A stretch of DNA of 64,000 nucleotides from Serripes groenlandicus (lineage: Eukaryota > Mollusca > Bivalvia > Cardiida > Cardiidae). A model generated the notes under the pieces. It saw only the letters and a list, made by a program, of their open reading frames with translations. It was not told the origin of the DNA and made no database searches. The stretch is from contig JASEVX010000085.1 in NCBI GenBank assembly GCA_031761405.1, positions 186,001 through 250,000 of the forward strand. The letters run 5' to 3'. Of the stretch, positions 52,792 through 63,781 are shown one piece after another (the first letter of the stretch is position 1; the number at the start of each line of letters is the position of its first letter). Both the position numbers and the translations under genes were made by a program.

Positions 52792-53005
52792 CCCTTTCCC
52801 CCATATAGACGCTTTCTGACACCTCTACAGCAGACAGCTTTTTGAAAACATAGTGACAAAAGAGGAAATTGCACAAAACGTACAATTTCTCCTTTTGCCA
52901 CTTTTTGTTATAGGTTATCCATTCAATTATGGAGGTTTTTTTGTTTTTTTTCAACAAAATGCGTTCAAAGTTGTCTGCTGCAGAATTGCCGTATGAGAGA
53001 AAGGG
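52792..53005 (+). mobile_element. CCCTTTCCC palindromic MITE, complete
   Basis: TTAA at 52788-52791 and 53006-53009, orientation A, hairpin 'ggaaattgcacaaaacgta' intact; a T-rich expansion in the right half. Confidence 0.92.
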
Positions 53006-53306
53006 TTAAGAGATCATTTTGACATTTTTAACCTGATGTTTTCAAAGTTGTGTGCTGCTTAATTCTTGTTTGTGGGTAAGGGTTAATAAAGCCTCTGACA
53101 AATTAACATTAAATCTGAATGGAGCTGATGACAACTTTTTGTAAACAAAAAACATTTTGGAAAGGGAAGAAATTGCTATAAAGAATCATTGTCTACATTT
53201 CCCACAATGTTTGCTTGTTTACTGAAAGAAAAATAATCATACTGCCATTTTTTTCTTAGATGTAACATTTTTACTCCCAAATGTTTTCAAATACAACGTC
53301 TCTTAA

Positions 53307-53523
53307 CCCCCTTTCCTTCATATAGATGCTTTCTGATGCCTCTGCAGCAGACGGCTTTAGAAAACATGGCGACGAAAGAAGAAATTGCTCAAAACAAGCA
53401 ATTTCTCTTATTGTCCCCATGTTTACAATTCTATATTCAATGATTGTACTTTCTGAGTTTCCAATTTTGTTCGCAATTGTTTCCAAAGACATCTGCTGCA
53501 GATTTGTCGTATGAGGTAAAGGG
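53307..53523 (+). mobile_element. CCCTTTCCC MITE 66 bases beyond the WDR74 stop
   Basis: TTAA at 53303-53306 and 53524-53527; one extra C at the left end (CCCCCTTTCC) and GAGGTAAAGGG at the right. It lies where the WDR74 3'UTR is expected and no AATAAA was seen between the stop and the element, so the transcript may run into it. Confidence 0.88.
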
Positions 53524-53588
53524 TTAAAACATTATATCAGGTACAGTTAACAGAAACGGAACAAATCCGAAACATAACAAAACATATT

Positions 53589-56500
53589 TCATGCCGTTCT
53601 TTTCTTTTTCTTTTTCTGTGCTTGTACCTCTTCAACTTTTTTCTTTCTCTTTGATGGTTTTTCATCGTTCGTCAAACCATCCTTTTTCAAAGTCCTTGTT
53701 TTAACAACTTTCATTTTATCCCATAATGCATCTGCATCATTTTCCTCTTCATCGGATTCAATTAGCTCCTCCTCTTTGACCTCTACTGGTTCATCATCTA
53801 CGTCATTTTCTTCCTCTTCATCTTTCCAGTCTTTAGATAACAAGACACAGCTCAGTCTTGATTTAAGGTACACTTTATTTAGCATTTTCTTTGAATTCAA
53901 GTCATGTATTCTAAGAAATCGGTCCAGACCACAAGACGCTACTATTGGTTTTGATGGATGACAATGAACAGAACGTAAAGCTCCTGCAAACCCTTTGAAG
54001 GTATATACAAGCTTTCCTTTGTTTCTGATATCAATAAGCGCCATTTTTCCTTGAGCGTTCCCTACAACTACTTGATGGTCAGACCTGATTGATAAGGCTG
54101 TGAGGGGATATTCGTCAAATACCATATTCATAACTGGACGTCTTTGTGCTTTGGGGTCGTACAATCTCACCTGGTGATGACCTACAAAATGGAAAATGAT
54201 AGCTCTAAAATACATCCTAAATTTTATCAATCAAAATGATACATACTCTATTCAAAATGGTTGAATCCTGCATGCTAACCACTTGGTCACAGCGGATTAA
54301 TTACCATATTTGTAAATTTATAACTCTTTGCAGCCATAGACTATGATAGTAATTTTTTTGTCTTCAGCACTTTTGACGAATATTATTTTCTACGCATGTT
54401 TGCTGAAATACAATTTGGGTGTCAAACACCTTGGATCTCAGATCAAGTCCCACTATTTGCAAAGGTCATCAATGCCACTAGAATTCAAAGAGATCAGATA
54501 CAGTAATATGCTTAACTTAAACACTGCCAGTTTAACTGTTTCTGCATATATTTTCTAAAGTAGAAAGTCTGAAAAAATAAACTTTTTCATAACCAGAACA
54601 GCGGACAAAATTATTTAGACACTGATGAATTTTTGTTTTGTTACCTTATAAGGCAAACATATGGGAATAACTAAGTATTTTTGGTATATACCAAATTCCA
54701 AGGTAAACCAAGGTATGTTGTGTACAGTCTATTAGCACTAGTCCAAATCATTTATGATTTAGACTTTCCCTTGCACTCTTTAGCATTTGTTATTTATTTG
54801 GCAAAGTCTAAATGCTCTGCTGCAATTTCTTTTCCCATTTATTAGACTGGCTTGATTGCTGTTGAAGTGTTATCATGATGAAACCCAGCGATCACAAGTG
54901 TATAAACGGGATGGTATGACTGTAATGCTGTTGAAAACGGCATTGATCATTAATGTTTATATTGATTAAATGATGCATTTTAACATTGCATTCAGCCTAA
55001 AACATGTTAGTGCAACTTTAATCTATAAAAAACCCATTCCTAATGACAAACATTTGAATTGTTCCCCACTTTATTTATTTCAAGAATAAATCCATAACAA
55101 ATATTGTAGTGAAATATCGCACTCTGCTTTAAATATTTCTTTAATATTCGATTCTGTAAAATGTAATCAAATTGAAAATGTAGGTCAAACTGAAACAGAA
55201 AATAATACCAAGCTTGATTAAAAATGGATTAATACACACAAAAACGTTAAGAGTATTAAGTTAAATATTGAAATCCCAATTGATCTGATAAAACTTTTAC
55301 CCCCCCCCCCCCCCCCCCCCCCCGCCCCCACACAAATATCATGTACCTTGCATAGATCATTAGATGGTTGCATAACAAGTGTCTCACTCGATAATGTAAA
55401 TGCATAGAAAAAGATAACAACGGATGTTTTCATTGCTCGTTTGTACTAAAGAATGTTCGACCCCAACTCCAATATAGTACTTACTAGAAAATGATTGGTG
55501 ACGAACAGAAGATAACATTATCTTATTTACTGATCTTTTTATACAGTAAACATTGTTTTGTCTACATAAAAATAAACCTTTTACTCGGAAAAATGTTTTT
55601 GTTGTTTTGGAATTACCATGCACAACATCCAATATAGTGTAATTATACCTCAGTTTTATCAATAGCAGCCGATTTGGCTTACTTGGTCATCATCGGAGCA
55701 AAATTAAAACTGGTTAAGGGCTGCCATTTTTAAATTAGTTCTTCCCTTTTAATCAGTCAGACAGATGGACATATATCAAATTATTTGGATATATTATTGA
55801 ATAAGCTATCGATTGGTATGTTTGCTTTGTCATGCGGTTGTTAAATAAGGTAGAAATCGGCTGTTAGAATAGCGCATGAAATCAATGCGAAAATGTCTCA
55901 AATATTTAGTTTTGTAAAGAACTGCGCGAAACCAATTGACACTAATTGTAATTATTAAAGGCATTCCACCTTGCTACAACAACTCGTGATTAAATAATTA
56001 GAGAGCAATTTCATTAATCTTGCCTCTGAATACATATCTTTAACCGATTGCGTAAATTGCTAATCTATCAATCCTCTCAGGCTTTATTTTACACGTGACA
56101 AACAGTTCGAGGGTTTGATAAAAGACGGTTGTAACTACAACTTATTCAAGATGTAGTTACAACCGTTTGCATACAACCATCGAGTTGAAGGTACCCAACT
56201 GTACATCGTGTAGGATGTTGGAGATTTCGTCTAACTACCATTTCGTCTAACTGATACTATAGAGTAAACGGGGTAGAGATTTCGTCTAACTTATAAACAA
56301 GAAGGATTATTATGTCTTATGTGTAGTATATAGTTAGAAGTTAAATATTATAATTGTTTATAAGCTCAGTTAATAAATTTGACTTACCATTTATGTCCAA
56401 TATATTCCAATGTGTTCTTATATTAATAAAATGTTGTTATTCATTTCAGAACAGTATAGAATATGATTTGTAACCTCCGTCCAGATGTACTGTACGAAAC

Positions 56501-58688
56501 ATGAAAAAACCCATATGTCTATATGATGTTTATATTTATTCTAATGTTATTTGTTATAACATTTACAATTATATAGTTTATTGCACTTAACTTAGATTAT
56601 ATAGTTTATTGCACTTAACTTAGATTATATAGTTTATTGCACTTAACTTAGATTATATAGTTTATTGCACTTTATTTCAATTAACTGTTTATTATCGACT
56701 TTGTGTAAATGATTGACGGCATATTTCTAATTGTGTTGTGGTGTAATTAATTATTAAAAAATAAAGGTTTTCTATTAAATGGATAGATCTAATCGGCTTT
56801 AATCAAACATGTTTAATGCTAATTAAAAACAACTTGTGAAAACGGTAAGATTGATTATTTTCTCTCTCTCTCTCTTAATGTGTATAGAGTCGAAAGTCGT
56901 CTACCTTATTGTCCTGTACCCGTTATGTCGATATATATTAATATTAGAAATATTGTAAGAACCCTCGATTATTTTTAACGACTTCCCTTTTTCCTATAAT
57001 GATTCAAGATGACTGACTGAATGTGATATAGTTATTCTCTTCCCGTAATCTTGATTGAGCCGAATGCTTGGGAAATTATTCTCAGTAGTTCTTCTTTTCC
57101 CGCGATGTTGATATAACTATTCTATTCCCGTAATTTTGATTGAGTTGAAAGCTTAGAAGAGGTATAATTCATGTAAGAAAAGGAGCAATCGTTAATTTTT
57201 AACGACTTCTATTTTTCTTCATTGAATTGACGAGTGACTGAACGTGATATAACTAATCTATTCCCGTAATATTTTGATTAATTTGAAAGAGGTATAATTC
57301 ATGTAAGAAAAGGAGTCATCGTTAATTTTTAACGACTTCTATTTTTCTTCTTTGAATTGACGATTGACTGAACGTGATATAACTATTCTAATTTTTATTG
57401 AGTTGAAAGCTTGGAAAAGGTATAAGTCATGTAAGGAAAGGAGCCATCGATATAATTATTCTATTCCTGTAATCTTTGAATTTCCCATAAAATTTTGGGA
57501 AAATAATTGAAAACATTTAGGACAAGTATTGAATTTACTGTAAATTATCAATGAAATTATAACAAATACATATTACAATTACGAATTAAAACCATAAAAT
57601 GTTAAAACTAATTGAAATTGTTTGTTGTCATTTACTATAATCGGTCAATTAACACCTTACTATAACACCTTCATATCGATATAGATTACATTGTACTATA
57701 TACGATAAGTTAGACGAAATCTCTACCCCGTTTACTCTATAGTATCAGTTAGACGAAATCTCCAGAATCCCATCGTGTACACACACACAGCCACTATTGA
57801 CTTTTTAAACCGACAAGCTGTGAATGTAGTATTTTCGGTTGGAATATTTTGATATTTGTGGTTAGCGATCGGGAAAAAGGGACTGTCGCCAATGCCATTT
57901 TCTTCTGAGCCACTTTGAGCCATTGGCTCAAATGGTGAACGACAGTGTGAGCTCTGTATGTGCCAAATGCTGTGCGACGTCAAAGTTTCATTTTTTTCCG
58001 AAGTTTGAAATTTTTGTCAATTCCTTTCCTGCATAACTTAACAGGGCTTAGTCCGACGTTCTAGGGCCTAGTCCGACGTTCTAGGGCCGTAGCCTATCTC
58101 TCAAAACATACCTGTGCAGGCAACTATCTTTTCATTCTCCAGGAATCCAATACCCATGATCCAAACAGGCACTCGGAGTTCTAGCCAGTCATGTCGGACA
58201 TTCTTCGCATTAAAGGTTGGTTTTTCAGGGTCATTCACATCCCAAAGCTTAAGCTCTGTCTCTTTGCCTCCAGTTCCCACAACATTTTTCGAATATGGAT
58301 TTTGGGTCATTCTGAACAGATTGTCACCTGTGTTTATTTCACACACACTTTCTTCTCCTTTCCAAACATTTACAAGTCCAGTGTCCAAGGCTGTGATGTA
58401 TGCATCTTCATTGAGAAAGACATTTCTAAGATTTCCTTTGCCACCATCAAGTGTAAGGGGAACAGAGAATGTTTTCTTGTCAATATCATAAGTCAACAAC
58501 TCCTTGTTTTTAAGTCCCATACAAATCTCTGCCTCCGTGTCGTCTTTCCAATTCATACAGCATAACTCTTTGGATTTGTCTGCTTCCTTAATTTCATTAA
58601 CGTTATGCCAGTAACTCTTTGTTACATTGATTCCTTTCAATAAACCTATTTCAGAACCAACATACACGTTATACCAGGGCGCTGCCAT
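53589..58688 (-). CDS. WDR74: WDR74 (yeast Nsa1), 60S ribosome assembly factor, complete (389 aa)
   Basis: Two coding exons, 58688-58112 and 54181-53589, joined ACAG|GTATGT ... TTGTAG in phase 1 within CTG-G-HHQVRLYDP. The total is 389 aa; human WDR74 is about 385. The start MAAPWYNVYVGSEIGLLKG is family-typical. WD-repeat landmarks: GLVNVWKGEE, GGKETELKLWDVNDPEKPTF, RVPVWIMGIGFLENEKIVAC, HQVRLYDPKAQRRPVMN, ALSIRSDHQVVVGNAQGKM, SVHCHPSKPIVASCGLDRFL and RIHDLNSKKMLNKVYLKS. An acidic stretch (EEEENDVDDEPVEVKEEEL) and a Lys-rich nucleolar-type tail (KRKKK ... KKKKKRTA) follow. WDR74 forms the propeller that recruits the AAA ATPase NVL (Rix7) during pre-60S maturation. The 3.9 kb intron contains a Mutator-like element. 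The gene is divergent to DBF4, with about 1.95 kb between start codons. Confidence 0.96.
54182..56212. other. WDR74 intron, right of exon 2
   Basis: Holds a family-3 SINE head remnant ('ctaaccacttggtcacagcg' at 54278) and a family-1 SINE tail remnant ('ggtatgactgtaatgctgtt', 'gaaaacggcattga' at 54911). There is also a C run of about 24 at 55300-55323. The rest is unremarkable. Confidence 0.5.
56213..57770. mobile_element. Mutator-like non-autonomous element, complete, 9-base target duplication
   Basis: Flanked by CATCGTGTA at 56204-56212 and 57771-57779. The ends are inverted: left GGATGTTGGAGATTTCGTCT, right (reverse complement) GGATTCTGGAGATTTCGTCT. The match continues through 'tgatactatagagtaaacgg' and 'ggtagagatttcgtctaact' for about 65 bases. 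The left end carries an extra copy of 'taccatttcgtctaac'. The 1,558-base interior is AT-rich with no protein. It has four units of 'ttatatagtttattgcactt'-type (56570-56680) and about four ~125 base units with 'tttttaacgacttctatttt' and 'gactgaacgtgatataacta' (56960-57480). Long TIRs with a 9-base duplication are the Mutator pattern. Confidence 0.85.
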
Positions 58689-59220
58689 TTTCTCTCATTT
58701 GGAACCCTTGGTATTGGTTACCTGTTATAGGAAAATAGTATTAGTGCAGAAAACCATGCATTTATCGCTTAAAAATTCGCAATTTCTCACACGGTAAGAA
58801 GGTCAAGGACGATGGTTTGACCAATCAAATCACTACGCGGTAAAAAACGGCTGACAACAACAAATGGAGAAATATATTTCTACTGAAATTTCTCCTTGAC
58901 AGTAGGTAACGTTAAATGATTAGTAAGAACATCCTTTTGATGTATACATACATCAAAGGACATATCAGCTTTTTGATGGACATAGCACTTTGGCTCGCAT
59001 TGCCCTATGTTTTATACAAGCCCGAAATATCTGTAGCTCGATGAAGATACTAAAAAATGTCCCGAGATTCTGTATTTCAAGATATTGTTGATCATAAGAT
59101 TTTAATGTCTAATACAGGTTGACGGTGTAAGTCCTGATCCTTTAAATATCACCTAACCTTTTCCCTTCTTCCACTCAAGTTCATTCACGGAGAATTTCGC
59201 ACAAAGCTGCTCATGAATGC
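58689..59220. other. Spacer upstream of WDR74
   Basis: 5' flank of WDR74. It contains short dyads such as 'gaaatatatttctactgaaa' with 'tttctcc' and 'ttttgatgtatacatacatc', but no assignable promoter motif. Confidence 0.35.
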
Positions 59221-59616
59221 CACTCACGTGGATACCATGTCAAGGTGCACTGGAATTTAGTTCCAAAGACCTAAAGCTGATGGGTAGAAACGCGTTTGTT
59301 CTACGATTAACATACATTGCTCATGCATCATTGTCATACGGTGTTACTGGACTTAAAACTGAGCAAGACACCCTCGTGAACGCCGCACACCTCACGCATA
59401 GATACCATGTCAAGGTGCACTGGCATTTAGTTTCAAAAGCGTACTGCTGATGGTTAAAAACACGTTTGTGCTACCATTAAAACATTGCTAATGCATCATT
59501 GTCATACATTGTTACTGGACATAAAACTGAGCAAGACATATATATATACCATGGAAAGGTATTGTACCTGGCATTTACTGATTTAGTTTCAAAGATGTAC
59601 AGGTGTTGGGTATAAA
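59221..59616. repeat. Two to three diverged units of ~180 bp
   Basis: 'gataccatgtcaaggtgcac', 'tggaatttagttccaaagac', 'catcattgtcatac', 'gttactggacttaaaactga', 'gcaagaca' occurs at 59230-59375 and again at 59400-59542. A third partial copy ('accatggaaaggt', 'tttagtttcaaagatgtac') runs into the 59-bp array. Confidence 0.75.
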
Positions 59617-59793
59617 CAATCTGCATGGACAGTGATTGTACACAGGTTGTGTGATTATCGTCTTGTTAAAAAAGTCAATCTACATGGACAGTGATTGTAC
59701 ACAGGTTGTGTGATTATCGTCTTGTTAAAAAAGTCAATCTGCATGGACAGTGATTGTACACAGGTTGTGTGATTATCGTCTTGTTAAAAAAGT
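59617..59793. repeat. Three exact-length 59-bp tandem units
   Basis: Units at 59617, 59676 and 59735, each 'caatctgcatggacagtgat', 'tgtacacaggttgtgtgatt', 'atcgtcttgttaaaaaagt'. The only difference seen is one substitution (ctgcat / ctacat), so the amplification is recent. Confidence 0.93.
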
Positions 59794-60201
59794 CAGGTTC
59801 AGCTCCAGCTCCAAATAATTGGGCAGCATTAAGAACTGCTTGGTACCTTAAATCTATACCTCTGATCCAAATTCATTTCAGGAATGGTGACTAGGTAATA
59901 AGCGTTTTGGTGTCATGGTGGAGTGTCCTTGGACAAAGCAGTTTCTAGCCTAGTACTGGTCTGTTTACACAGGGATCATGTCACCGTGATATACCTGAAA
60001 TTATTTTGATAACGTGTAAAACTCAAATGGAAAAAAACCACGTTTTAACATGAAAAAAAATTGCATTTTGAGATATATATATAAAACAACCCCACTTAAA
60101 ACAGATTATTTAGGAAATATATATAGAACAGGAGTCTGCAGAAACATATAAATACAGAGATTAGCAACTTAGATGTGTTAAGTCACACAACTTTATATTT
60201 A
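59794..60201. other. Spacer with a SINE family 3 remnant
   Basis: 59918-59990 reads 'tcatggtggagtgtccttgg', 'tctagcctagtactggtctg', 'tttacacagggatcatg', a fragment of the family-3 body. Nothing else is recognised. Confidence 0.5.
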
Positions 60202-60412
60202 TTGTTTGGTGTTTTACGTTGCTTTCAATAATTTTTCAGTTATATCGGTTATCCCGGCATTTCCTGGGTAAACTACCAACTTACTACTGGTCCATTTATC
60301 CTTACACCAGCCAGTAATGCTAACTCTGATCGCCAAGGAGGGCAGCCATTTCTACAAATTCTAAAGTCTTCGGTATGACCTGGTCAGGAATCGAACCCGC
60401 TACCTCCTGCAA
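60202..60412 (-). repeat. SINE family 2, near full length, reverse orientation
   Basis: 'ttgtttggtgttttacgttg', 'tttcctgggtaaactaccaa', 'gccaaggagggcagccattt', 'gtcaggaatcgaacccgcta'. It lies 226 bases upstream of the DBF4 start codon. Confidence 0.8.
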
Positions 60413-60637
60413 GATATATTCATATTAGTAGAGATATACATTTATCTGGTATTATTTAACATCCATGTCTCCTTCTATTTAAATTGATAACAAGATTTTA
60501 GCTGTACTCTCGATATTATAATGCATGATTACGCAGTGTTTTGAATCTGTATTTATTTGTCCCAGTCAAAAGATAACTAATTGTATTTTGTCTTTGTAGA
60601 AATAAATTATGCGGACAGACTCTAGTTTAGCTGTAAG

Positions 60638-61195
60638 ATGAAGAAGGAATCTGCTAAATACAGTAAGTATTTAAGCTTTTAATAGAAGAGTATGATATAA
60701 AATAACATTATTCTCTTTTTTGCAATGTTTACTATAGACTTCCTTTTTCCCAGCATGTAACCAATCTGCAGCAGAAAACTTTGAAGACATATTTCTGCAA
60801 AAATATGCAACGTTTCTATAAATTAGATTAAAGTTAAATTCATGAATACAATTGGAAAGTTTTTTCTCCTTAAACTGCAATGTGTTCTAAAGTTGTTTGC
60901 TGCAGTTGTGTAAAATGCCTCTGATTATTGTAAAAGGGTAATTTTTTAAAATAGGCCAAGAGCTTTGAAACAGTAGACTACTAGTAATCTTTACAAAAAC
61001 TTTGATTCTATTTAATGCTATAATCAATTGTTTGCAGAGATCAGCCCTAAGGGGAAAAGAAAGTTGGATTTCCCACTTAAACAAAAGAAAACCAGCAGTG
61101 TTAAGTTGCCACTGATTGGTAAGACTGTATTTCTGGATGTCAAGGAGCTTAAACATCAGAAGAGGTTACATGCTGATCTGAAAAGGCTTGGGGCT
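60638..61195 (+). CDS. DBF4: DBF4, first two coding exons (partial at the window's right side)
   Basis: Exon 1 is 60638-60662 (MKKESAKY plus one base, donor ACA|GTAAGT). Exon 2 is 61038-61195 (acceptor TTTGCAG, donor GGGGCT|GTGAGT). Phases agree and give 61 residues. After a basic start (ISPKGKRKLDFPLKQKKTSS) comes the opening of the N-terminal BRCT-like domain, LPLIGKTVFLDVKELKHQKR then LHADLKRLGA, which matches the family pattern ending just before the conserved V-E-x-F-x-S-K-x-V segment. DBF4 is the regulatory subunit of CDC7 kinase, which phosphorylates MCM to fire replication origins. No later exon was found up to 64000, so the remaining BRCT, M and C zinc-finger motifs should lie beyond the window. 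Confidence 0.85.
60743..60945 (+). mobile_element. Very degenerate MITE trace in DBF4 intron 1
   Basis: 'cttttt-cccagcatg', 'accaatctgcagcagaaaac' and 'agttgtttgctgcagttgtg' with 'aaaagggtaa' recall the CCCTTTCCC family arms. Confidence 0.4.
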
Positions 61196-61557
61196 GTGAG
61201 TTTTATTTTACTTTTTCCTCAAATTATATATCTTATAGGCCTTAGTAAATTTATACCGTTTCCCACATGCAGATCATGAGACGCATCATGATCTAAAACA
61301 GAGGACTTCTTAAATATTTATCAGGAAATTCCGATTGGACAAATTGCTCATACACTGGAGATCCGCAACAACATGGTACTTGGGGGCAATAAATTTATAA
61401 AGATGCTCCAATTTTGAGTATTTATGCCATAAATGCAAACATGCAGTTCCCTCCTATTTTATGCTTGAAAATTCGGGAGCCAAGAGCAACTGGTGCTTTG
61501 CCAAGCCGGGTTTCCCGTATAATAAGAACTTTCTTCCTTTGTCACACTGTTTTCAGT

Positions 61558-61790
61558 TCTACCGTTGCAGTGTAGTGGTAGAGCTCTGCCTCGATCTCCT
61601 GCAGGTTCATACCAAATACTTTAAGAATGGTAGTATTGGCTTTCCCTCCTTAAAACTCAAGTTTGTGTGGTTAACACTACAACTGACCGTTTGTTAAAAT
61701 GGACCAGTAGTACTGGTAACCTACCCAGGAAAAGCTTTTATGTAATTGAAAAATTGTTGAAAACCGCGTAAAGCTTAAACAACATTCAAA
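61558..61790 (+). repeat. SINE family 2, diverged, in DBF4 intron 2
   Basis: 'gttgcagtgtagtggtagag', 'caggttcataccaaatactt', 'aagaatggtagtattgg', 'taacctacccaggaaaagct', 'tgaaaaattgttgaaaaccg'. Head B box mutated. Confidence 0.7.
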
Positions 61791-61833
61791 ACAATTTTCA
61801 AGTATTCTTAATGATTATCTCTCAAACCATGTA

Positions 61834-62040
61834 ATGGAGGATATATCATTGCTGGAGGTCGCTGGTTCAATCCCCAGTCAAGTCATACCAAAGACTTAAA
61901 AACTGGTAGTAATAGCTGCCCTCCTTGGCGCTCAGGTTTGCTGGGTTAGCTTTACGACTGACTTGTTGGTGTCAGGATAGATGGACCAGTAGTACTGGTA
62001 ACTTACCCAGGAAAAGCTGTGATATAACTAAAAAATTGTA
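61834..62040 (+). repeat. SINE family 2, second copy in DBF4 intron 2
   Basis: 'ggaggtcgctggttcaatcc', 'ccagtcaagtcataccaaag', 'ctgccctccttggcgctcag', 'ggtgtcaggatagatggacc', 'taacttacccaggaaaagct'. The tail stops at 'aaaaattgta'. Confidence 0.75.
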
Positions 62041-62079
62041 ATGGAGCAGATATTGTTGTCACAATGGCGGTTCGGTGTA

Positions 62080-62990
62080 AGTACTTGTCAACATGTCTGT
62101 GCGGCCTTCTGTCCGAAACCTTGTGTGAGGCCCTCCTCTAACCATGCATTATAGAATACCCAAGAAACTTGGCACTAATGTTCACCATGATGTGGTGGCT
62201 AGACGCGCACAAGACTCAGGACTGTACCTCAATTGTCAAGGTCACACTTAGAGGTCAAAGATGAAAATGAGTAATGTTTGATAGGACTGTACCTGGTCCT
62301 GTCCGCATCTTAACCATGCATCATAGGATTTCCAAGAAACTTGGCACAAATGTTCACTATGTTAAGGTCACACTTTGAAGTTTGATAATAAAATAAGTAC
62401 TGTTCGATAGGACTGTACCTGGTCCTGTCTGCATCTTAACCATGCATCATAGGATTTCCAAGAAACTTGGCACAAATGTTCACCATGATGAGGCGGCGTG
62501 TCACGCACAAGATGTCTCACTTAGAGGTCAAAGATCAAAATGAGTACTGTTTGATAGGACTGTACCATGTCCAAGCTGCATCTAAAACATGCATCATAGG
62601 ATTCCCAAGTAACCTCGGCACACATACTCGCCATGATGAGGTGTGGTATTGCACAGAAGACCCAGGCCTGTACCTTAAATGAAATGTCAAAGTCACACTT
62701 AGAGGTCAAAGGTCAAAATGAGAAACCATGCATTATAGGATTCCAAAGTTACTTGTCAACATATTAACCATGATGATGTGAAATTTGGCGCTCAAGACCC
62801 CAGTCTACCTCAAAGGTCAAGGTCACTCTTAGAGGTCAACTGTTGAAACGAAAAATGTTTGATAGGACCATCTTGTTCAGCCCACATCTCAGCCATGCAT
62901 CAAAGGATTCCTAAGTAACTGAGCACACCATGATCAGATAGCTTGTCAAACGATGACCCAGGTCTTTACATTGAAGTTCAAGGTCACACA
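62080..62990. repeat. About six irregular tandem units, AGGTCA-rich
   Basis: Units of 120-180 bases carry 'accatgcatcataggatt', 'ccaagaaacttggcac', 'gttcaccatgatgagg' and 'aggtcacacttagaggtcaa'. CATGCATNATAG marks are near 62141, 62320, 62440, 62589, 62727 and 62896. Non-coding, in DBF4 intron 2. Confidence 0.8.
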
Positions 62991-63556
62991 TTTTAAAGAA
63001 AGAAATTTTGACAATTGATTGTTTTTGACTTGAAGGCAACAAAGAAATATGTAAGTTTCATTTTAAACTTGTTTGACAAATACAAACATTTTGGTGTTTG
63101 ATCTATCAAAACTCTTCAAATTGAAGGAGAGGAATTCAATTATTCAATTTGAGATCGAAACATCATTTGTTAATGTTATGTTTATCTATGAATTATATAC
63201 TTTTAAGTTATTAGTACTGTGGGATAAGCAGCAACCATCCTACATTAAATATACATTTTGACATTTTACAACAGTTTCCAATTTGGTTTCGCAGAAAGCC
63301 CTTCATTAACAGCTATATGGTCAACTCTGTGTCAGTCTGTGTTGCAATTGCATGGAAGAGCACTATGTCTTTGACAAAACCTTGGAAGCGCTGTCGGCAT
63401 CTAGTTTTTGCTTTGGTTGTCTGTGTCTGTCTCAAATTTTTGAACTGCTTGAAGAATATAGGAATAACTATATAGGCCTAAACTGTTCACCACATTGAGA
63501 CAATGTGCAACGTGCAAAGCTCCTGTTAGTGCCAGTTAAACCAGTTGACCAGCTAA
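62991..63556. other. DBF4 intron sequence, end of an interspersed element
   Basis: 63380-63550 ('gcatctagtttttgctttgg', 'gagacaatgtgcaacgtgca') belongs to the same repeat that resumes after the MITE at 63782 ('gagacaatgggcagagtgta'). The part before it shows nothing recognisable. Confidence 0.4.
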
Positions 63557-63777
63557 CCCTTTCCCTCATACGACAAATTCTGCAGCAGACGACTTTGAAC
63601 ATATTCTGTCAACAAATAGAAAATCTCTTAAATTGAATGGATTACCTATGACTTAAATTGGAAAACATTGTGGCAAAAGGAGAAATGGCTCAATTTGAGC
63701 CATTTCTTCTTTTGTCACTGTTTTCAAAAAGCCATCTGCTGCAGAGGCGTCAGAAAGCGTCTATATGAGGGAAAGGG
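63557..63777 (-). mobile_element. CCCTTTCCC palindromic MITE, complete
   Basis: Right flank TTAA (63778-63781), left flank CTAA. Orientation B, hairpin 'gagaaatggctcaatttgag' with matching 'ccatttcttc' so that both arms carry the same compensating change. Confidence 0.9.
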
Positions 63778-63781
63778 TTAA

